Shown: positions 48,401 to 60,745, counted from the stretch's first letter. The stretch is DNA of 64,000 nucleotides from Monodelphis domestica (GCF_027887165.1 NC_077227.1:86677735-86741734); one strand, 5' to 3'. Notes: generated by a model from the sequence alone, not told the origin. Numbers and translations are program-made.

Positions 48401-49300
48401 AAAACCAGCAAGACTTAGAAAGAGTTACAAAATGTAAAATAAACAATTTTGATTACATCAAATTAAAACTTTTTTGTACAAACAAAACCAATGTAACCAA
48501 AATTTGAAGGGAAATAACAAACTGGGAAACAATCTTCACAACAAAAACCTCTGACAAAGGTCTAATTACTCAAATTTATAGAAGTAAATCAATTATACAA
48601 AAAATCAAGCCATTCTCCAATTGATAAATGGGCAAAGGATATGAAAAGGTAATTTTCAGCCAAAGAAATCAAAACTATTAATAAGCACATGAAAAAGTGC
48701 TCTAAATCTCTTACAATCAGAGATATTAGATCAAAACAACTTTGAGGTATCACCTCACAACTAGCAGATTGGCTAACATGAGAGCAAAGGAAAGTAATTA
48801 ATGCTGGAGGGGATGTGGCATAGTAGCGACATTAATTCATTGCTGGTAGAGTTGTGAATTGATCCAACCATTCTGGAGGGCAATTTGGAACTATGCCCAA
48901 AGGGCAATAAAAGACTATCTGCCCTTTGATACAGCCATAGCACTGCTGGGTTTGTACCCCAAAGAAATAATAAGGAAAACGACTTGTACAAGAATATTCA
49001 TAGCTGCACTCTTTGTGGTGGCAAAAAATTGGAAAATGAGGGGATGCCCTTCAATTGGGGAATGACTGAACAAATTGTGGTATATATTGGTGATAGAATA
49101 CTATTGAGCTCAAAGGAATAATAAAGTGGAGGAATTCCATGGAGACTGGAACGACCTCCAGGAAGTGATGCAGAGTGAGAGGAGCAGAACCAGGAAAACA
49201 TTGTACACAGAGACTGAAACACTGTGGTACAATCAAACGTAATGGACTTCTCCATTAGTGTCAATACAATGTCCCTGAACATTCTGCAGGGATCTAGGTG
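45434..49300 (+). pseudogene. L1 ORF2 (endonuclease / reverse transcriptase), broken
   Basis: It starts MPGNPQVTIIILNVNGMNS, the apurinic-endonuclease-like N-terminus, and meets a stop at about 45506. Endonuclease pieces are open at 45566-45856 and 45857-46354. RT is open at 46749-47291 ([37 protein letters not shown]) and 47406-47654 ([19 protein letters not shown] catalytic motif), then FWKNKGSRISRE near 47980. The C-terminal region is open at 47977-48315 and 48859-49065. At least six interruptions; dead. Confidence 0.88.
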
Positions 49301-49600
49301 AAAAAACACTATCCACAAGCAGAGGACAAATTGTGGGAGTTAAAACACTGAAGAAAAGCAACTGCTTGACCTCAGGGCTTGAAGGGACATGATTGTGGAG
49401 AGACTCTAAATGAACACCCTAATGCAAATACCAACAACATGGAAATGGGTTCCAATCAAGGACATGTGATACCCAGTGGAATTGCCAGTTGGCTATGGGA
49501 GGGGTGTTGGGAGAGGCGGAGGAAAAGAAAATGACCTTTGTTTCCAAGGAATAATGTTTGAAAATGACCAAATAAAATAATGTTTAAAAGGAAAAAAAAA

Positions 49601-51744
49601 AGACTAAGCAAGAGAACATTACAAAATGTAAAAATAAAAATAAAAATAAAGAAGTTAATAATATAAACTCTTCTTTGGCAGCAGAATGACTTGGAAGCTC
49701 TTTGGAGAAAGTAATTTTATTTAATGCCAAACTAACTAGTGAGGGATAATGTGGTGTAATGGACTTCAACAAGAACCGAGGTCATTGTTTGTCCTTGGGA
49801 GACCTCACCTTTCTAAGCCTCAATTTCCTTATCAGTAAAAAAAAAAAAAAGAGCATTGGACCAACTGGACTATAATTCCTAAGATGACTTTGGTTTGGGG
49901 GTGTATTGAGTGTACAATTATGCTGAGATATGTAAGCTGAAATGTCCTGAGTTATTCCAAAAGTTATGAGACTAGAACAATGCTGACAAATTCCCTAGAG
50001 AGGTAGATTGGAAAGAGATAGGTATCACTGAGCATTCACTCACAGAGAAGACTGAAAGCAGAACAAGGAGGCTGGTCTTTAAATGTAAGAAGAAAGATGA
50101 GGAGCCTCTGAAGGCACTAAAATAATTAAAAGAGAAAAAGGAGGAGAACTAGTGGAATTCGACATTTAATAATTAAAATTTTCAGGAATGACATTGTCAC
50201 AAACCTATCTGACTTGTGGCCTAGCACCCAAATCTTATGGCTCACATTAAATAGGTTCTACCTTGAAAGGATTCTCAAAAGTCATATTTTTTTTTGTTCC
50301 ATCTGGGCTAGATGCCTCAAAATATAGCTCACGATTTCATTTCTACAGGTATAGATGAAAGGGACAAGGCTGTTTTGTGAGCTCTCAAGTTAATACTGTC
50401 TATTGGATCCAAGAATGACTTTTGCCCTACAAAAAGAGAAAGTGTGGAAAATCTGATGTACATTCAATGTGAATCCCACATTCCACTCTTGTGACTTATT
50501 TTGCTATCCAGCCTTATAATACTGTTTTAAAGGCTTGGATTTCCCTTGCCCAGGAAGGGAAATGAACTTGGGGTTGATGAGAGACAAACCTTTGCATTCT
50601 GATGAGTACCATTTATCACCCTGGGCATTTTCAAAGACCTTTAACCTAAAGGTTGGAAACCTTCTAGAATGGGAAACAAACTTGGTATTGTTAGGGAGAC
50701 AATCCTCTTTCCATTGGACTTGTACGATCCCAATAATAATTGGACAGTTGCATAGGATAAAGTCTAAGTTTTGCTACTTTATATCATAGTTCACTTTACT
50801 GATTTTTAACTGATTCTGCAGTTTGGGAGTCACATGCTTAATGTTCCTGTCTCCTGGATAGGAAACTGGGCCCATGTTTCCACATCATTTCATTTAGTCC
50901 CCCTTGCGTGACCTCTCTCATCAATGTCCCTTACCTATGTAATTGACATGATTATTATTCCCCCTAGTCTCAGAAGGAATAATGCAAGAGCAAAATACAT
51001 GTACCCTAAGTCTCTAAAACATCACCAAAAGATCAAACCCTCAAGCCCAGTCCTAAAATATTACCATGGGTTAACTTTTACTTAGGCACACAATTCCCAG
51101 TAAAACCAAAGCTACACGCCAAGCTCAGAACTTTCCCACTTACAGAAACCTATTCTCATGAAGCCAGCACATAAATCAATCATAAAGGCCCATACAAAAC
51201 ATACAGGTACATCAAGCTTCAATATGCCTCAGTGGCTCGATTTCACAAACCATTAACTCAGAAACTCCCTAGTAAACCCTGAAAAAATGCTCAGTCTAAT
51301 ATTAAATCTGAATTGTGTTCCCAGTACCTCTCAACCTCAATGATATGATTGTTGAATTGTCTTTAAGAACTTCTAATTGATTACTTCTAGTAAGTAAATT
51401 TCCTTGATTGTTTGTAAGCTCAAAACTCTTCACAGGGTAATGAGAAAATTAAGTCACCTGTGACAAAATAATTTATCTTATGTGAAACCTTTATGCTATC
51501 TATAATTACGCTACAAGAATATAGAATGCTAATCAAGTAATTTGTTAAAAGTTAATGTATCACTTCCAATTATCTCCATTTAGACATGTGTGTTAGGTAA
51601 TATATCTGTGTGCCAAGAAAATGGGTATAAAAGTAAACATCAAGCCTGGGGATGGCGTAGCAGCTATCAGATGCAAAGCATTCCCATGGCCTTAAAGATA
51701 CAGCTGTCCCCTGTTGGGAACCCCTGGAATCATGAGTGAGGCAG
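49601..51744. other. intergenic; possible decayed LTR at right
   Basis: No gene is recognised. A MIR-like core lies near 49750-49850. The part from about 51300 to 51740 has a TATAAAAG box (near 51627) and looks LTR-like, but I could not find both ends or a second copy. Confidence 0.3.
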
Positions 51745-51830
51745 GACCTTGCCCATGGCAAGTGACAGAGGTGAGATCTGAATCCAGTTCCTTCAACTTC
51801 AAATCCAGAGTACCGCGTCAGTGTTCATTA
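51745..51830 (-). mobile_element. MIR fragment, minus orientation
   Basis: 'GGCAAGTGACAGAGGTGAGA TCTGAATCCAGTTCC ... CAAATCCAGAGTACCG' is a reverse MIR end. Confidence 0.65.
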
Positions 51831-51967
51831 GTAATGTCGACATTTGTATGAAGCAGTTATGGTAAGAACATGTTTATTTTACTTTGGAGTTGATTACACA
51901 GACTAGGATTTACACAGAAAATCATATATAATAGATTGATGATTGTATTTTCATTCCTAGACTCTAA

Positions 51968-53200
51968 TTAATTAATCACTAGGTATTTATTAAGTACATG
52001 TTTTCTGCCAGGTACTGTGCTGGGCACTGCAGACACAAATACAGAGATGACAATAGCTTCTGCTCTCAAAAAAACTTGAATTCTAATGGAAGAAACAAGC
52101 ACACACATACACTCCCCCATATAAAATTACTAAATAAAATAAATACAAGGTAGTTAAGCAAAAGGTAGTTAGAGATGGTAGGCCTTGTGAGAGAAAAAGA
52201 CCCCTACACCCTTCCTTATATGAAGATTAGATTTTAATGTTATCAATAGTCCTGAGATAATCATAATTATAATTCTAAGATAGCATAAGTCATGAATTTA
52301 TCAAGCTTTTGTGAATATTCTGGTATAAGTATTAAGATTTTGGAATAAGGAAATAACTGCCTTTGCAAAGCTTTAGTGCCAGCCTTAAACTTCAATGCTG
52401 TTATTTCAGGCACCCTAACTTGCAATCCGTTATACGTCAGGATGCCTGACCTTTAGTTCAGAATCTGGTACTATGTATCACCATCCACTCTTAGCCCAGG
52501 CATCATCGTTTCCTCCTTTCCATTAAGTGATTCTTAAGTAATGGTCAAAAGATGGTCGGAAGATATATCTCACCAAATAAGGATGCTTCCTAGTTGATCT
52601 AACCAATGAATATTGCTTCTGGGTATTTCTATTCTTTGAGGTGTATGACTATTTCATACTATTTTTGTACTGGTATAAAAGTTGTCTAATTCTTTGGGGT
52701 ATAAAGGAAGGTCTCTTACAGTGCTTGAGGTCCTCTGGTCATGACCAGGGGTTCAGCTTTGTTGTGGGATTGGCCCTCACATAATAAATCTCTTTATGAC
52801 TTGGACATTTTGCTTATCATTTGTGTGCCTGTGTTAGAAAAAATTATGCAACAGTCTTAATAGTTGGGGAGATATTGAAAGGTTTCTTATAGAAGGTAGG
52901 ACTTGAGCTATGCCTTAGAGGAAGAAAGGAATTCTATGAAGAAGAGGGAAGAAGGAAATGATTTCCAGGCATGGGAAATGGGAAAGACTGAGTGAAGAAC
53001 ACAGAAAAATCCAGTTGGACTGGATGGAAGAGCAAGGGAAAGGAAATAAGGTCTGGTGTGCCTAAAAAGATAAGTTGGTGGTAGCTTATTAAGGTCTCTT
53101 AAAGCTAAAAAAAATATTGTTACTTTGTCTAGAAGCTCTAGAGAATCATTAAATTTTATAGAGTGGGGTGTAAAGAAAAAGACTGGGAGCAAATCTTCTG
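51968..53200 (+). mobile_element. L2 3' region, split by an LTR
   Basis: The left half has 'TATTTATTAAGTACATGTTT TCTGCCAGGTACTGTGCTGG', 'GACACAAATACAGAGATGAC' and 'ATTCTAATGGAAGAAACAAG'; the right half resumes after 52853 with 'TTCTTATAGAAGGTAGGACT TGAGC' and 'CCAGGCATGGGAAATGGG'. These are consecutive parts of one L2 element. Confidence 0.75.
52186..52853 (+). mobile_element. solo LTR inserted in L2
   Basis: It starts TGTGAGAGAAAAAGACCC, has TATAAAAGTTG and TATAAAGGAAGG boxes near 52675-52705, an ACATAATAAATCTC polyadenylation signal near 52783 and ends TTATGCAACA. It separates two contiguous L2 halves. Retroviral fossil without internal region; family unassigned. Confidence 0.65.
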
Positions 53201-54335
53201 AGTACATTGCCTTTAAAATGTTTGTAAGTCAATGAGTCTGCAGGCATTCTCACATGAGCATTAGCATCAATGTGATTTTTAATAGGGAAAAAGAGGAATA
53301 AAGTTGGGGGTTACATCAAAACTACAAAGCCAAATGGAGAATGGGTGTCCAGGGAGAATCAAGGTGGGAAAGGTAGAATTGCTGATAATCCTAACACTGG
53401 ACTGGATTAGAACATAAGTCCATCATGTGGATATTTTGTTTTGAAAAGCGACTTATATAGTCCTAGATATAAAGTCCTAGATAAGAGGTTCTAAAGTCTC
53501 AGGTGAAACATAAAATCCCTATCCTCCTGGCCAGGTTATGGTTGACTTGTAACTAAATGAGAGAAGGAAGAACATTTCAGAAGGGAGGGGTCATTAGCTC
53601 TCAAACTAAGAAGGAGCTTCAATAGGGTGATGAGAGGGGGATTGTTGATAATAGGGATTTTTAACACACAGACACTCTGATATACATTTTTATATCTAGA
53701 TGATTAATATAATTATCTTCTTATGTTAATACATTATATCTTAAATGATTAGCCTACCATTACTCCTAAGTTATTAGAATTGCCCAAACAGCTTCTAATT
53801 CTGTCAATAGCTGGGACTATCTTTTACTATAGAGGCTGATCAGTATTTGTACAATTGCTTATTAATCAATAATTCCTAGCCAATAATCAAACTTTGATCA
53901 GCAGGTTGATATGTGGGTGATATACAGATCTCTTCTGGGTGAACAGAGAAGAGGCATTTCTATGAGATATGTTGTGCAAAGGCCAGATTTTTGAGAGGGA
54001 TATTATTATATCTACAGAAGTCCCAAGCATGAAGGAAGGAGTTAGGGTAGAAAGGAAAACTGTCAGAGTTGAACTCTTTGAGAATGGAGGGAGCATGATG
54101 TAGTGGGGAGCACATAAAAAGGAGTCACCAGTATTGGGATGGGCAATGGAGATGGATGGGCTGAATTTCAAAGGAAGATAAGTTTTTGCATAATGGCAGA
54201 AGAGTGGGAGTTAGGAAGTGGCACTGAAGAGCCAGGCATATACCTAGTCTACCATCCTGACCAAAAGAATTGGAGAATAGGACATAAGAAAAGTCATACC
54301 CTATACTTATGATGGGGGGTGGTGGTCAGAGATAC
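53201..54335. other. intergenic, nothing recognised
   Basis: No gene. Short repeat-like words only. Confidence 0.35.
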
Positions 54336-55451
54336 TGTAATATACTATTTTCTGGAGGCCAGCAGGGGATGGGGGGTTGTTGTGAAAAATTGTCACACCA
54401 ATACGATTTCCAAGCTAATTAATAGGTTTTATTGAGAGGGGAGCCAGTCTCATAAAAAAGCCAGACTGTGGTCAAGATCAAGATGAAAGACCTCAAGTCT
54501 CAGGAGATAGCCTTTTTTATGCCAAGGAATCTGATGGTATAGTGACAGAAAAAAGTGAAAATTAAAATAGAATGGATGCAAAAATCTGTCAGAAAGGCAT
54601 GTCCTAACCAATGAAATAGAAATGGTAATCTGTTGTGACTATTTCTTGTTGCAGTGACTGATGTACTCTGGCAGACTACTAGTATGGGGACACACCTGAG
54701 GGTACCTAGTTACAATGGAGATAGAAGGTACTACTTCAGAGATAGAGAGATACTGAGGAGCTCCCTTACCCCCTCCCTTCTTCCAGTTTCTTCCTCCCAG
54801 AATCTTCTTGAAGCTTGTGGCTTCACCCCTCCCCCCTGAGTGGGCTATGAAGATACTCTTGTTTTCTTTCTCAGGTAAGGGGTTTATTGGGAAACAACAG
54901 GATGGGAAACTGAGGAAAGAGGGATGAGGGTTTCCCTAAACTATAAGGAGAATTTAGGATGGTTATGGAAATAGTCTTGTTACAACTGTGACTCAGAGGG
55001 ACAGTTAGAGAGATGGATGGAGGACAACTGTTTAAAAATCTTCTTTCTTCTTCACAAAGCCACCAAGGTCTCTCAGCCTGATTTCAGAAGCCTTCCTCCC
55101 CCCCCCCCCCAAGGGACCTTCAGCCTGGGACAAAAGCTAACAAGATCAGTTCAGGGCTTCTTCTCTCTACAGCTAGGCTTGCCTCCTTTGATCAGAAAAT
55201 CCCAGAGAGCCAGTCTCCTTGGTCAGTCAAACCCCAGAGAGAGAAACCAAGTCAGAAGTCCCAGTTTTTCCCCTGGTCAGCTTCAACTCCCAGAGCCAGA
55301 GAATCAGGCCCTCCCCCTCCAGCTTCAACTGCCTTCTCCTCCTGGGAACATTCCATTTGGAACCTTCTCCTTGATTTTGCACATCAGGTCCCCAGCTTGT
55401 TTCTTGCATGCTTAGCTTACAAGTCCTCTCTCTCTCCATGCCTCTACCACA
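54336..55451 (-). mobile_element. LTR, family B, minus orientation, carrying another LTR
   Basis: On the minus strand it starts TGTGGTAGAGGCATGG at 55451, has TTCCAAATGGAATGTTCCC and CCCAATAAACCCCTTACC, a GA-rich U5 and an end AGTATATTACA at 54336. It matches the LTR at 7868-8540 block by block. The U5 part is split by the LTR at 54378-54714. A fossil; no internal region adjoins it. Confidence 0.65.
54378..54714 (-). mobile_element. solo LTR inserted in the family B LTR
   Basis: On the minus strand it starts TGTAACTAGGTACC, has a GGCATAAAAAAGGC box, CTCAATAAAACCTATT and a 55-nt U5 ending TTTTTCACAACA. The family B text is continuous across it, so it is the younger insertion. No clean target-site duplication is visible. 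Confidence 0.65.
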
Positions 55452-56629
55452 CCAATGACACAATGACACAGCTGAATCAGCTGGAAAATACAAAAATAAT
55501 CACTATGGGTGATAGCCTATGTCTATTATTATAACTGACTTTTCCAAGGGTCTGCAATAAAGGGTCAGGGTCTAATTGTTTGTTTGTTTGTTTTGCTGAC
55601 AATTATTGTATAATACTAGGAGTTAGCAGTTGGATGACTGATATTTGCATCCAAGAGCAGCCCTCCACCTCCCTACTGATGGTATTGTCATACATAGAGC
55701 AGGATATGATGGGCTTGGTAGAAACTTTTGGGTTACAGGCCTAAAGTCAAAATGCCTGTCAACAAGATATAATATATCCTAAGCTGTGTTTTTCTTAGCT
55801 AATGCTTATAATTCATACAAAGCAAACAATATTATTTGTGTTATAATCATAAAGGCTAATATTATTATAATCATAAAAGGGGGTAGGGGGCTTCACACTC
55901 ACAGGGGTGAAGTTGTAGAATGGTTTTTTTTGTGAGAATAAGGGATTGGATACAACCTGACAAGAGGAAGTCTGGGTCAAAATGAGTGTACTAATGATAA
56001 CATGGAGTTTTAATTACTGTTTCTAGATCTAGAGAAGAAAAGTTGATGGTGGGTAGGAGTTTATGGCAGGAAAAAAGGCTGAAGAGCCTTATTTGGGGCC
56101 TGAGCTGGGCTAGAATGAATGAAAAAAATTTATAAAATATTTTACAATATTTATATTTATAATATTTTAAAATAAGTATAAGATTTTATAAAATATTTAC
56201 AATATTTTATAACATTTCTGGTACTGTGCTAAATGTTTGGGCTACAAACCAGGGAGAAGAATTTTAGACAAGGAAGTCAGAGGGAATGGGGATTTAGATT
56301 TAGAGGACCATACACCAACATGTCCTTTCTTCAAATGAAAGGGTTGATTTGATGACTTCTTCTCAGAGTTAGACTTGGAAAGCAGGGGGTAGAAGTTTAT
56401 GGAGGTGGGAGAATTTTAAAATCAAGGCATAGAGGTGGTCAGGAATTGGGGCAGGGTCTAGGTCAGGACAAGATTAAGTGATGGCTCACAAGCCAGGTTT
56501 CAGGGGTGGAGGTTGGAATTCTGGGTCTGTGTCTAAAGCTAGGGAAGAAGGTGGAGCAAGGAGACATGGCATTCAAATGGTGATTGAAGGGCCATTTATT
56601 ATGAACAATAAACTCTATACTCTTAGTTT
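55452..56629. other. intergenic, nothing recognised
   Basis: AT-rich with (GTTT)n near 55580 and a TTTATAAAATATTT-type array at 56120-56215. No gene. Confidence 0.35.
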
Positions 56630-56840
56630 ATTAGTATCACAGAAACAAAACTTTAGAGCTAGAAGAGTCTGAAAAGACCATCTAGCTCAATGCCTCCTTT
56701 CTCAGATGAGTACACTGAGGAAGACCTAGAGAGGAACCGATATGTATAGTAAATTACAGAGGTGGGATTTGAATCCAATTCTTATTTCCTTAAATCTAGC
56801 TCACTTTTCACAGTACTATGTCTTTGGTGCTGAGCTACAC
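56630..56840 (+). mobile_element. ancient L3/MIR-type repeat
   Basis: 'TTAGAGCTAGAAGAGTCTGA AAAGACCATCTAGC', 'CCTCCTTTCTCAGATGAGTA CACTGAGG', 'GAGGTGGGATTTGAATCCAA' follow the same ancient repeat as 22185. Confidence 0.65.
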
Positions 56841-57219
56841 AATAGTACATAGTATTAAGTATTTATAGAAAGCAGTTCTATTGCATAAAGACTAGTCCTA
56901 TGATTTTACCAATATAAAAGACTCCCAGATGAAAAAACTGCCTCTACCAACACAGATCAATACACTATCTTCACTGCTACATTTAATCTTGGAGAATGGC
57001 CTAGATCCTCCCCCCCCCAAAAGAAAAGTGAAATAGGTGCCAGGAGGAGGATTTGGTGCTACTGCCTTCCACACTTATTCTCTATCAGTTATATAATATT
57101 GACTTTCAGTTTTGTTAGTAGTTAAATCAGGTACTGGCCATTTTTACACCTTGGGACTGAATTCACAAAAGGGAGTTTTACAGAGAAAACAATCTATCAT
57201 GTCACTGCTGATAGAGGGC

Positions 57220-57225
57220 TTTATT
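57220..57225 (-). terminator. candidate polyadenylation signal of the IFIT1-type gene
   Basis: Minus-strand GGAAATAAAGCCC, about 325 nt after the stop, followed by a T/G-rich stretch (GATTGTTTTCTCTG). A second AATAAA lies at 57279-57284 inside L2-derived sequence. Either could be used. Confidence 0.5.
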
Positions 57226-57239
57226 TCCAACAGCCAATT

Positions 57240-57440
57240 AATCCATTAATCAATCAGTCAACAGTCAGTTAACAGACATTTATTATGTGCCTCCTATGTA
57301 TGTACCAAACACTGTGCTAGATATCAAATCCAATGAATGAAATAATCCTTATTCTCAAGTAGTTTGCATGCTAATAGACAAGTCAATATGAAAAAAATAC
57401 CAAATGGATATGAACAGAACAGACACAAATAAACCTCATA
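57240..57440 (+). mobile_element. L2 3' fragment in predicted 3' UTR
   Basis: 'AACAGACATTTATTATGTGC CTCC', 'ACCAAACACTGTGCTAGATA', 'CTCAAGTAGTTTGCATGCTA' match L2. It lies antisense in the predicted 3' UTR of the IFIT1-type gene. Confidence 0.7.
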
Positions 57441-57548
57441 AATGGAAGGTGTTTGGAGAGAAAAGAAAACGTTAGCAGCTGAAGGAGTTAGAAATGACTT
57501 CAATTGGAATCTGGTGCTTGGGCAGTATCTTCAAGGAAGAGAGGCTTT

Positions 57549-58959
57549 TCAGAAAGCAGAGTTGGAGAAGTCCAATCCCAGGGCTGCCTCATACACCTCT
57601 AAGGCTTTTTCTGTTTCTCCTTTCATTTTATGGATGAACCCCAAGAGACTCAAAGTCTCCACATCTGACTCATTTTGCCGAAGACGCTTTTTAACAAATT
57701 TCTCCAGAGAATTTGGAAGACCTTTCCCCATCAATGATTTTCCTTTGCCTATTTTTAAAGCTTCCAAGTAATGGTTGAGTGCATCAACCTCAGACCTCCT
57801 ATGAAACTCATTGAAGCGACCAAAGCGATAGTGGACTTCTTGCCTTGTCCTATCTTGAATTTCTTTCAGATTTAGAACTCTCTGGTAGCTTTCTTCTGCC
57901 TTGTTATAGTCACCTGCTTCTGCATACATGTCACCCAGTTCTAAATAACTTAACTCAAATGTGGGTCTATACTCTATTGATGTTTTAAAATGAAATATAG
58001 ATAATTCAATTGCTTTCTCAAGATTTTGTTTATCCCTGCCTCGTGGCCTGAAATTGGTAGCCCTTTTGATTTGATACACTTTTGCCTTGTAACAAAATCC
58101 CATCTGAGAATGCAGAAGATTGGAAGTTGGAGTTCTTCGCAGAGCATTTTTTAGGAGATCAATACCTGCATCTGGGTACCCTTTTTTGCAGTAAAATTTG
58201 GCTGCATAGCGAAGGACATAGGGTTTTGATGCCATGCTATTTAAAGCCTCATTTAGGTATTTTTCTCCTTCTTCTTCTTGTTTACAGGCCTGGAGCTTCA
58301 GTGCAAGAAGAACTTTAAGGTAAGCATCTTCTGGGTTGATTCTGACTGCTTTTTTTAGTGGTTCTAGAGAAATACTCTTATCATATTGCTCTTGTAAATC
58401 CAGACGAAACATGCAGATTGCAAATCCAGTATTAAATTCAGGGTTGTCAGGCTCTGACTCTAAGGCCTTTTCGAAAGAAACTTTGGCTTCTTCATAATAC
58501 TCCTTTCCAAACTTGAGCAATGCCCATCCTTTCTCACAGTCAATTTCTGGAAGTTCTACTTTATAGCGGAAGGGACTTAAAAGCTTCTTACAACCTGCTT
58601 CTACCTTTTCCAGATAAGCCTGAGCTTCGGGGAATTCACCCATGTGATAATAGATCCAAGCATAGTTTCCCCAGGTCACAAAGCTTTTTATCTCTGCTTG
58701 ATCACCATAATGCTCCCAGATCAATTCTTCAGCTTTTCTTAAGCTTTCAAGAGCTTCTTCATTTTGACCTCTTACAAGCTTCACATAAGCCAATGTGTTG
58801 TGAATACTCATCCTGAAATTTGTGTCTAGACATTCAATTTCATCTTGGATTCTGTTTTCTAGATCAGTCAAATCTATGTTGTCTACTCTCAGCAAATCCC
58901 ATGTAAAGTGGCATCTCAACTCAGTCAGGGCATCCATCATGGTGTTCTCGTCCATCTCT
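57549..58959 (-). CDS. IFIT1: IFIT1-type coding exon 2 (interferon-induced TPR protein)
   Basis: Human IFIT1 recognises 5' caps lacking 2'-O-methylation and blocks eIF4F loading in the cytoplasm. With exon 1 (62341-62348) this gives 472 aa (human IFIT1 478) starting MEREMDENTMMDALTELRCH. TPR pairs fill the chain. IFIT1 traits include LRCHFTWDL, TDLENRIQDEIECLDT, WALLKFG and YVLRYAAKFY. By alignment in memory, the pocket residues Arg38, Trp147, Lys151, Tyr157, Arg187, Tyr218, Arg255 and Gln290 are kept (own numbering Arg39, Trp148, Lys152, Tyr158, Arg188, Tyr216, Arg253, Gln288). Human Gln42 is Glu, Asn216 is Asp and His289 is Ser. The acceptor is TTTTTATCCCCAG|AGAGATG; the frame upstream of it is intron. 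It could be the orthologue of IFIT1 or IFIT1B; I cannot separate these by eye. Intact. Confidence 0.92.
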
Positions 58960-60505
58960 CTGGGGATAAAAATAGGATATTTCATTATTAGGTACCGAAA
59001 AGAAACCAGAATGACCACTACCTACTTCCACCCCTGACCACAGAGAAACATTTAGCTTGTCCTTCAAAAATTTTCCCATTTCTTCATTCCCTAAGAATCT
59101 ATATGTTTGGCCGAGTCCAAAGAAGCCTATCCCTGCTGAATTTGCTCTGTCTGTCTAATTTCTTTTTTTCTTTTTTTATGGAAGGAAGAGGGGCAAGGGA
59201 GTAGTGTAGGAGTCCCTACTAAAGATATATGTAGATTGCTCAGGGCTTGGATGTAGCAGAAAGAGAGAAGCAAGAGCTCCTCATCCCTCATTTTCTCCTT
59301 TGATCTTGGAACTGATATCTCACCCTCTCTGGTGATTATATGGCATGTTTCTCTTAGAAAATCATGACTGGGGCTCTGTGCTCCCATTGCTATTTGAGTA
59401 AAACCTGTCCTTTCCTATGTGATATCATTGGGGACATCTTGTCCCTGATATATTCGATACCTCTGTCCCTTCTGTGCTACATTGGCTATGCGGAGTCTGA
59501 TATTAGCACGCAGTAGAGCTCACTCTCCACACTAGGGCACAATCATTGTAATCCTCCCTTTATAACAGACATTTACAAGGTACATTAGAACTTTACATGG
59601 TATCATGTCTTTTGGGCCTGCTTGTTTGGAGCAGGGAATAGAATGGAAATGGCTATTTTCCTGGAGGTACAATCCCTTCAATACTGTTAACTCCTGCATT
59701 GAGAAGTAGACACAATTGATTGCTCTCTGCCTCTGGTGATGATAGCAAAGAGATAGGGTTTATGGGAATTTGAGACATTAACACCAGCATTAACATCCCA
59801 TGCTCTTTCTCATGCTGAGAGGCTCCAGATATGCTCAGGGACAAAACCAATGCCAATATCCAGCACCATGGATCTGGTGTCAAACTGTAGTCATAGTCAT
59901 CCTGCATTAGAGCAGAATGGGAGCTTAGACATCACCTTACCTAAACTCATTGGTTTACAGAGAAAGCTGTGAATCCCCAGAGTGCTTTAAGGAAGTATTA
60001 TAGCATAGGGTAGAGACATTTCAATCTGATTTACTTGAGCAACATTTATTAGGTATCCACTATATGCATTAAGGACAAAATGGACTGTCACCCCTGACCT
60101 AAAGGTGAAGAGTTTGATGTGACATGCCTGGAGATGACTGGATGACTTATTACAACTTGGATTTCAGTTCAAGGCTGTTTCTACCATTTCTAAAAACTTA
60201 TATAAATGGGCCATTCATAACATGAATGACACAATTCACGAGGTATACAGTGTCAGGCAAATAGATTTCAATTCACAAAACTTTTTGAGAGTCTTTCAAT
60301 CCATAAGAATTTCTGAGCACCCTTTGTGATCTTAGCAAAGTATTTGTTGATATGAATTACAAGAGAAACATAAAACATAGTCTGGAACCCTCAAGATTAG
60401 TTCATGATCACTGACAGTATATAAAAAGTATACAGAAGTATGTAAAAAGTTTACGTTTTATATCTGGGAGTACAGCAAATACATCTGATATGTCTTCTAT
60501 GGGAT

Positions 60506-60745
60506 AGTTAGGTGGCATAGAGCACTGGACCTAGATTCAGAAGGACCAGAATTAAATATAGCCTTAGAGATTTATCAGCTACATGACCCTGGGAAGTCAT
60601 TTAATTTCTGTTTGTCTCTATTTTCTCATCTGTAAAATGGAAGTAATAATAGCACCTACCTCTCAGGAATGTTCTAAGGATCAAATGAAATATTTGCAAA
60701 GCATTTAGCTGAGTGATTCACAGATTAAGTGCTATATAAATGTTA
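60506..60745 (+). mobile_element. MIR/THER-type SINE, full length
   Basis: 'AGGTGGCATAGAGCACTGGA', 'AGCTACATGACCCTGGGAAG', 'TCATCTGTAAAATGGAAGTA', 'GCAAAGCATTTAGCTGAGTG', 'GCTATATAAATGTTAGC' cover the MIR from head to tail. Confidence 0.85.

Larger units (their letters stand above)
43027..49600 (+). mobile_element. near full-length marsupial L1 retrotransposon, inactive
   Basis: About 6.6 kb: a 5' UTR starting near GTTGGACTTCCAGGTAAATA, ORF1 (43764-44563), an inter-ORF region, ORF2 (45434 to about 49300), a 3' UTR with AATAAAATAATG and an A-rich tail at 49588-49600. Each region is in order and in one orientation, so it inserted close to full length. Both ORFs carry several stops and shifts, so it cannot move. 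No clear target-site duplication. It is the best-preserved LINE in the window and the template by which the older L1 pieces are recognised. Confidence 0.92.

Noticed and set aside
55017-55493. 132-aa plus and 88-aa minus frames
   Set aside because: They lie within a fossil LTR; non-coding regulatory sequence by nature.
57442-59037. Plus-strand frames opposite the IFIT1-type exon 2
   Set aside because: Antisense shadows of the coding exon.
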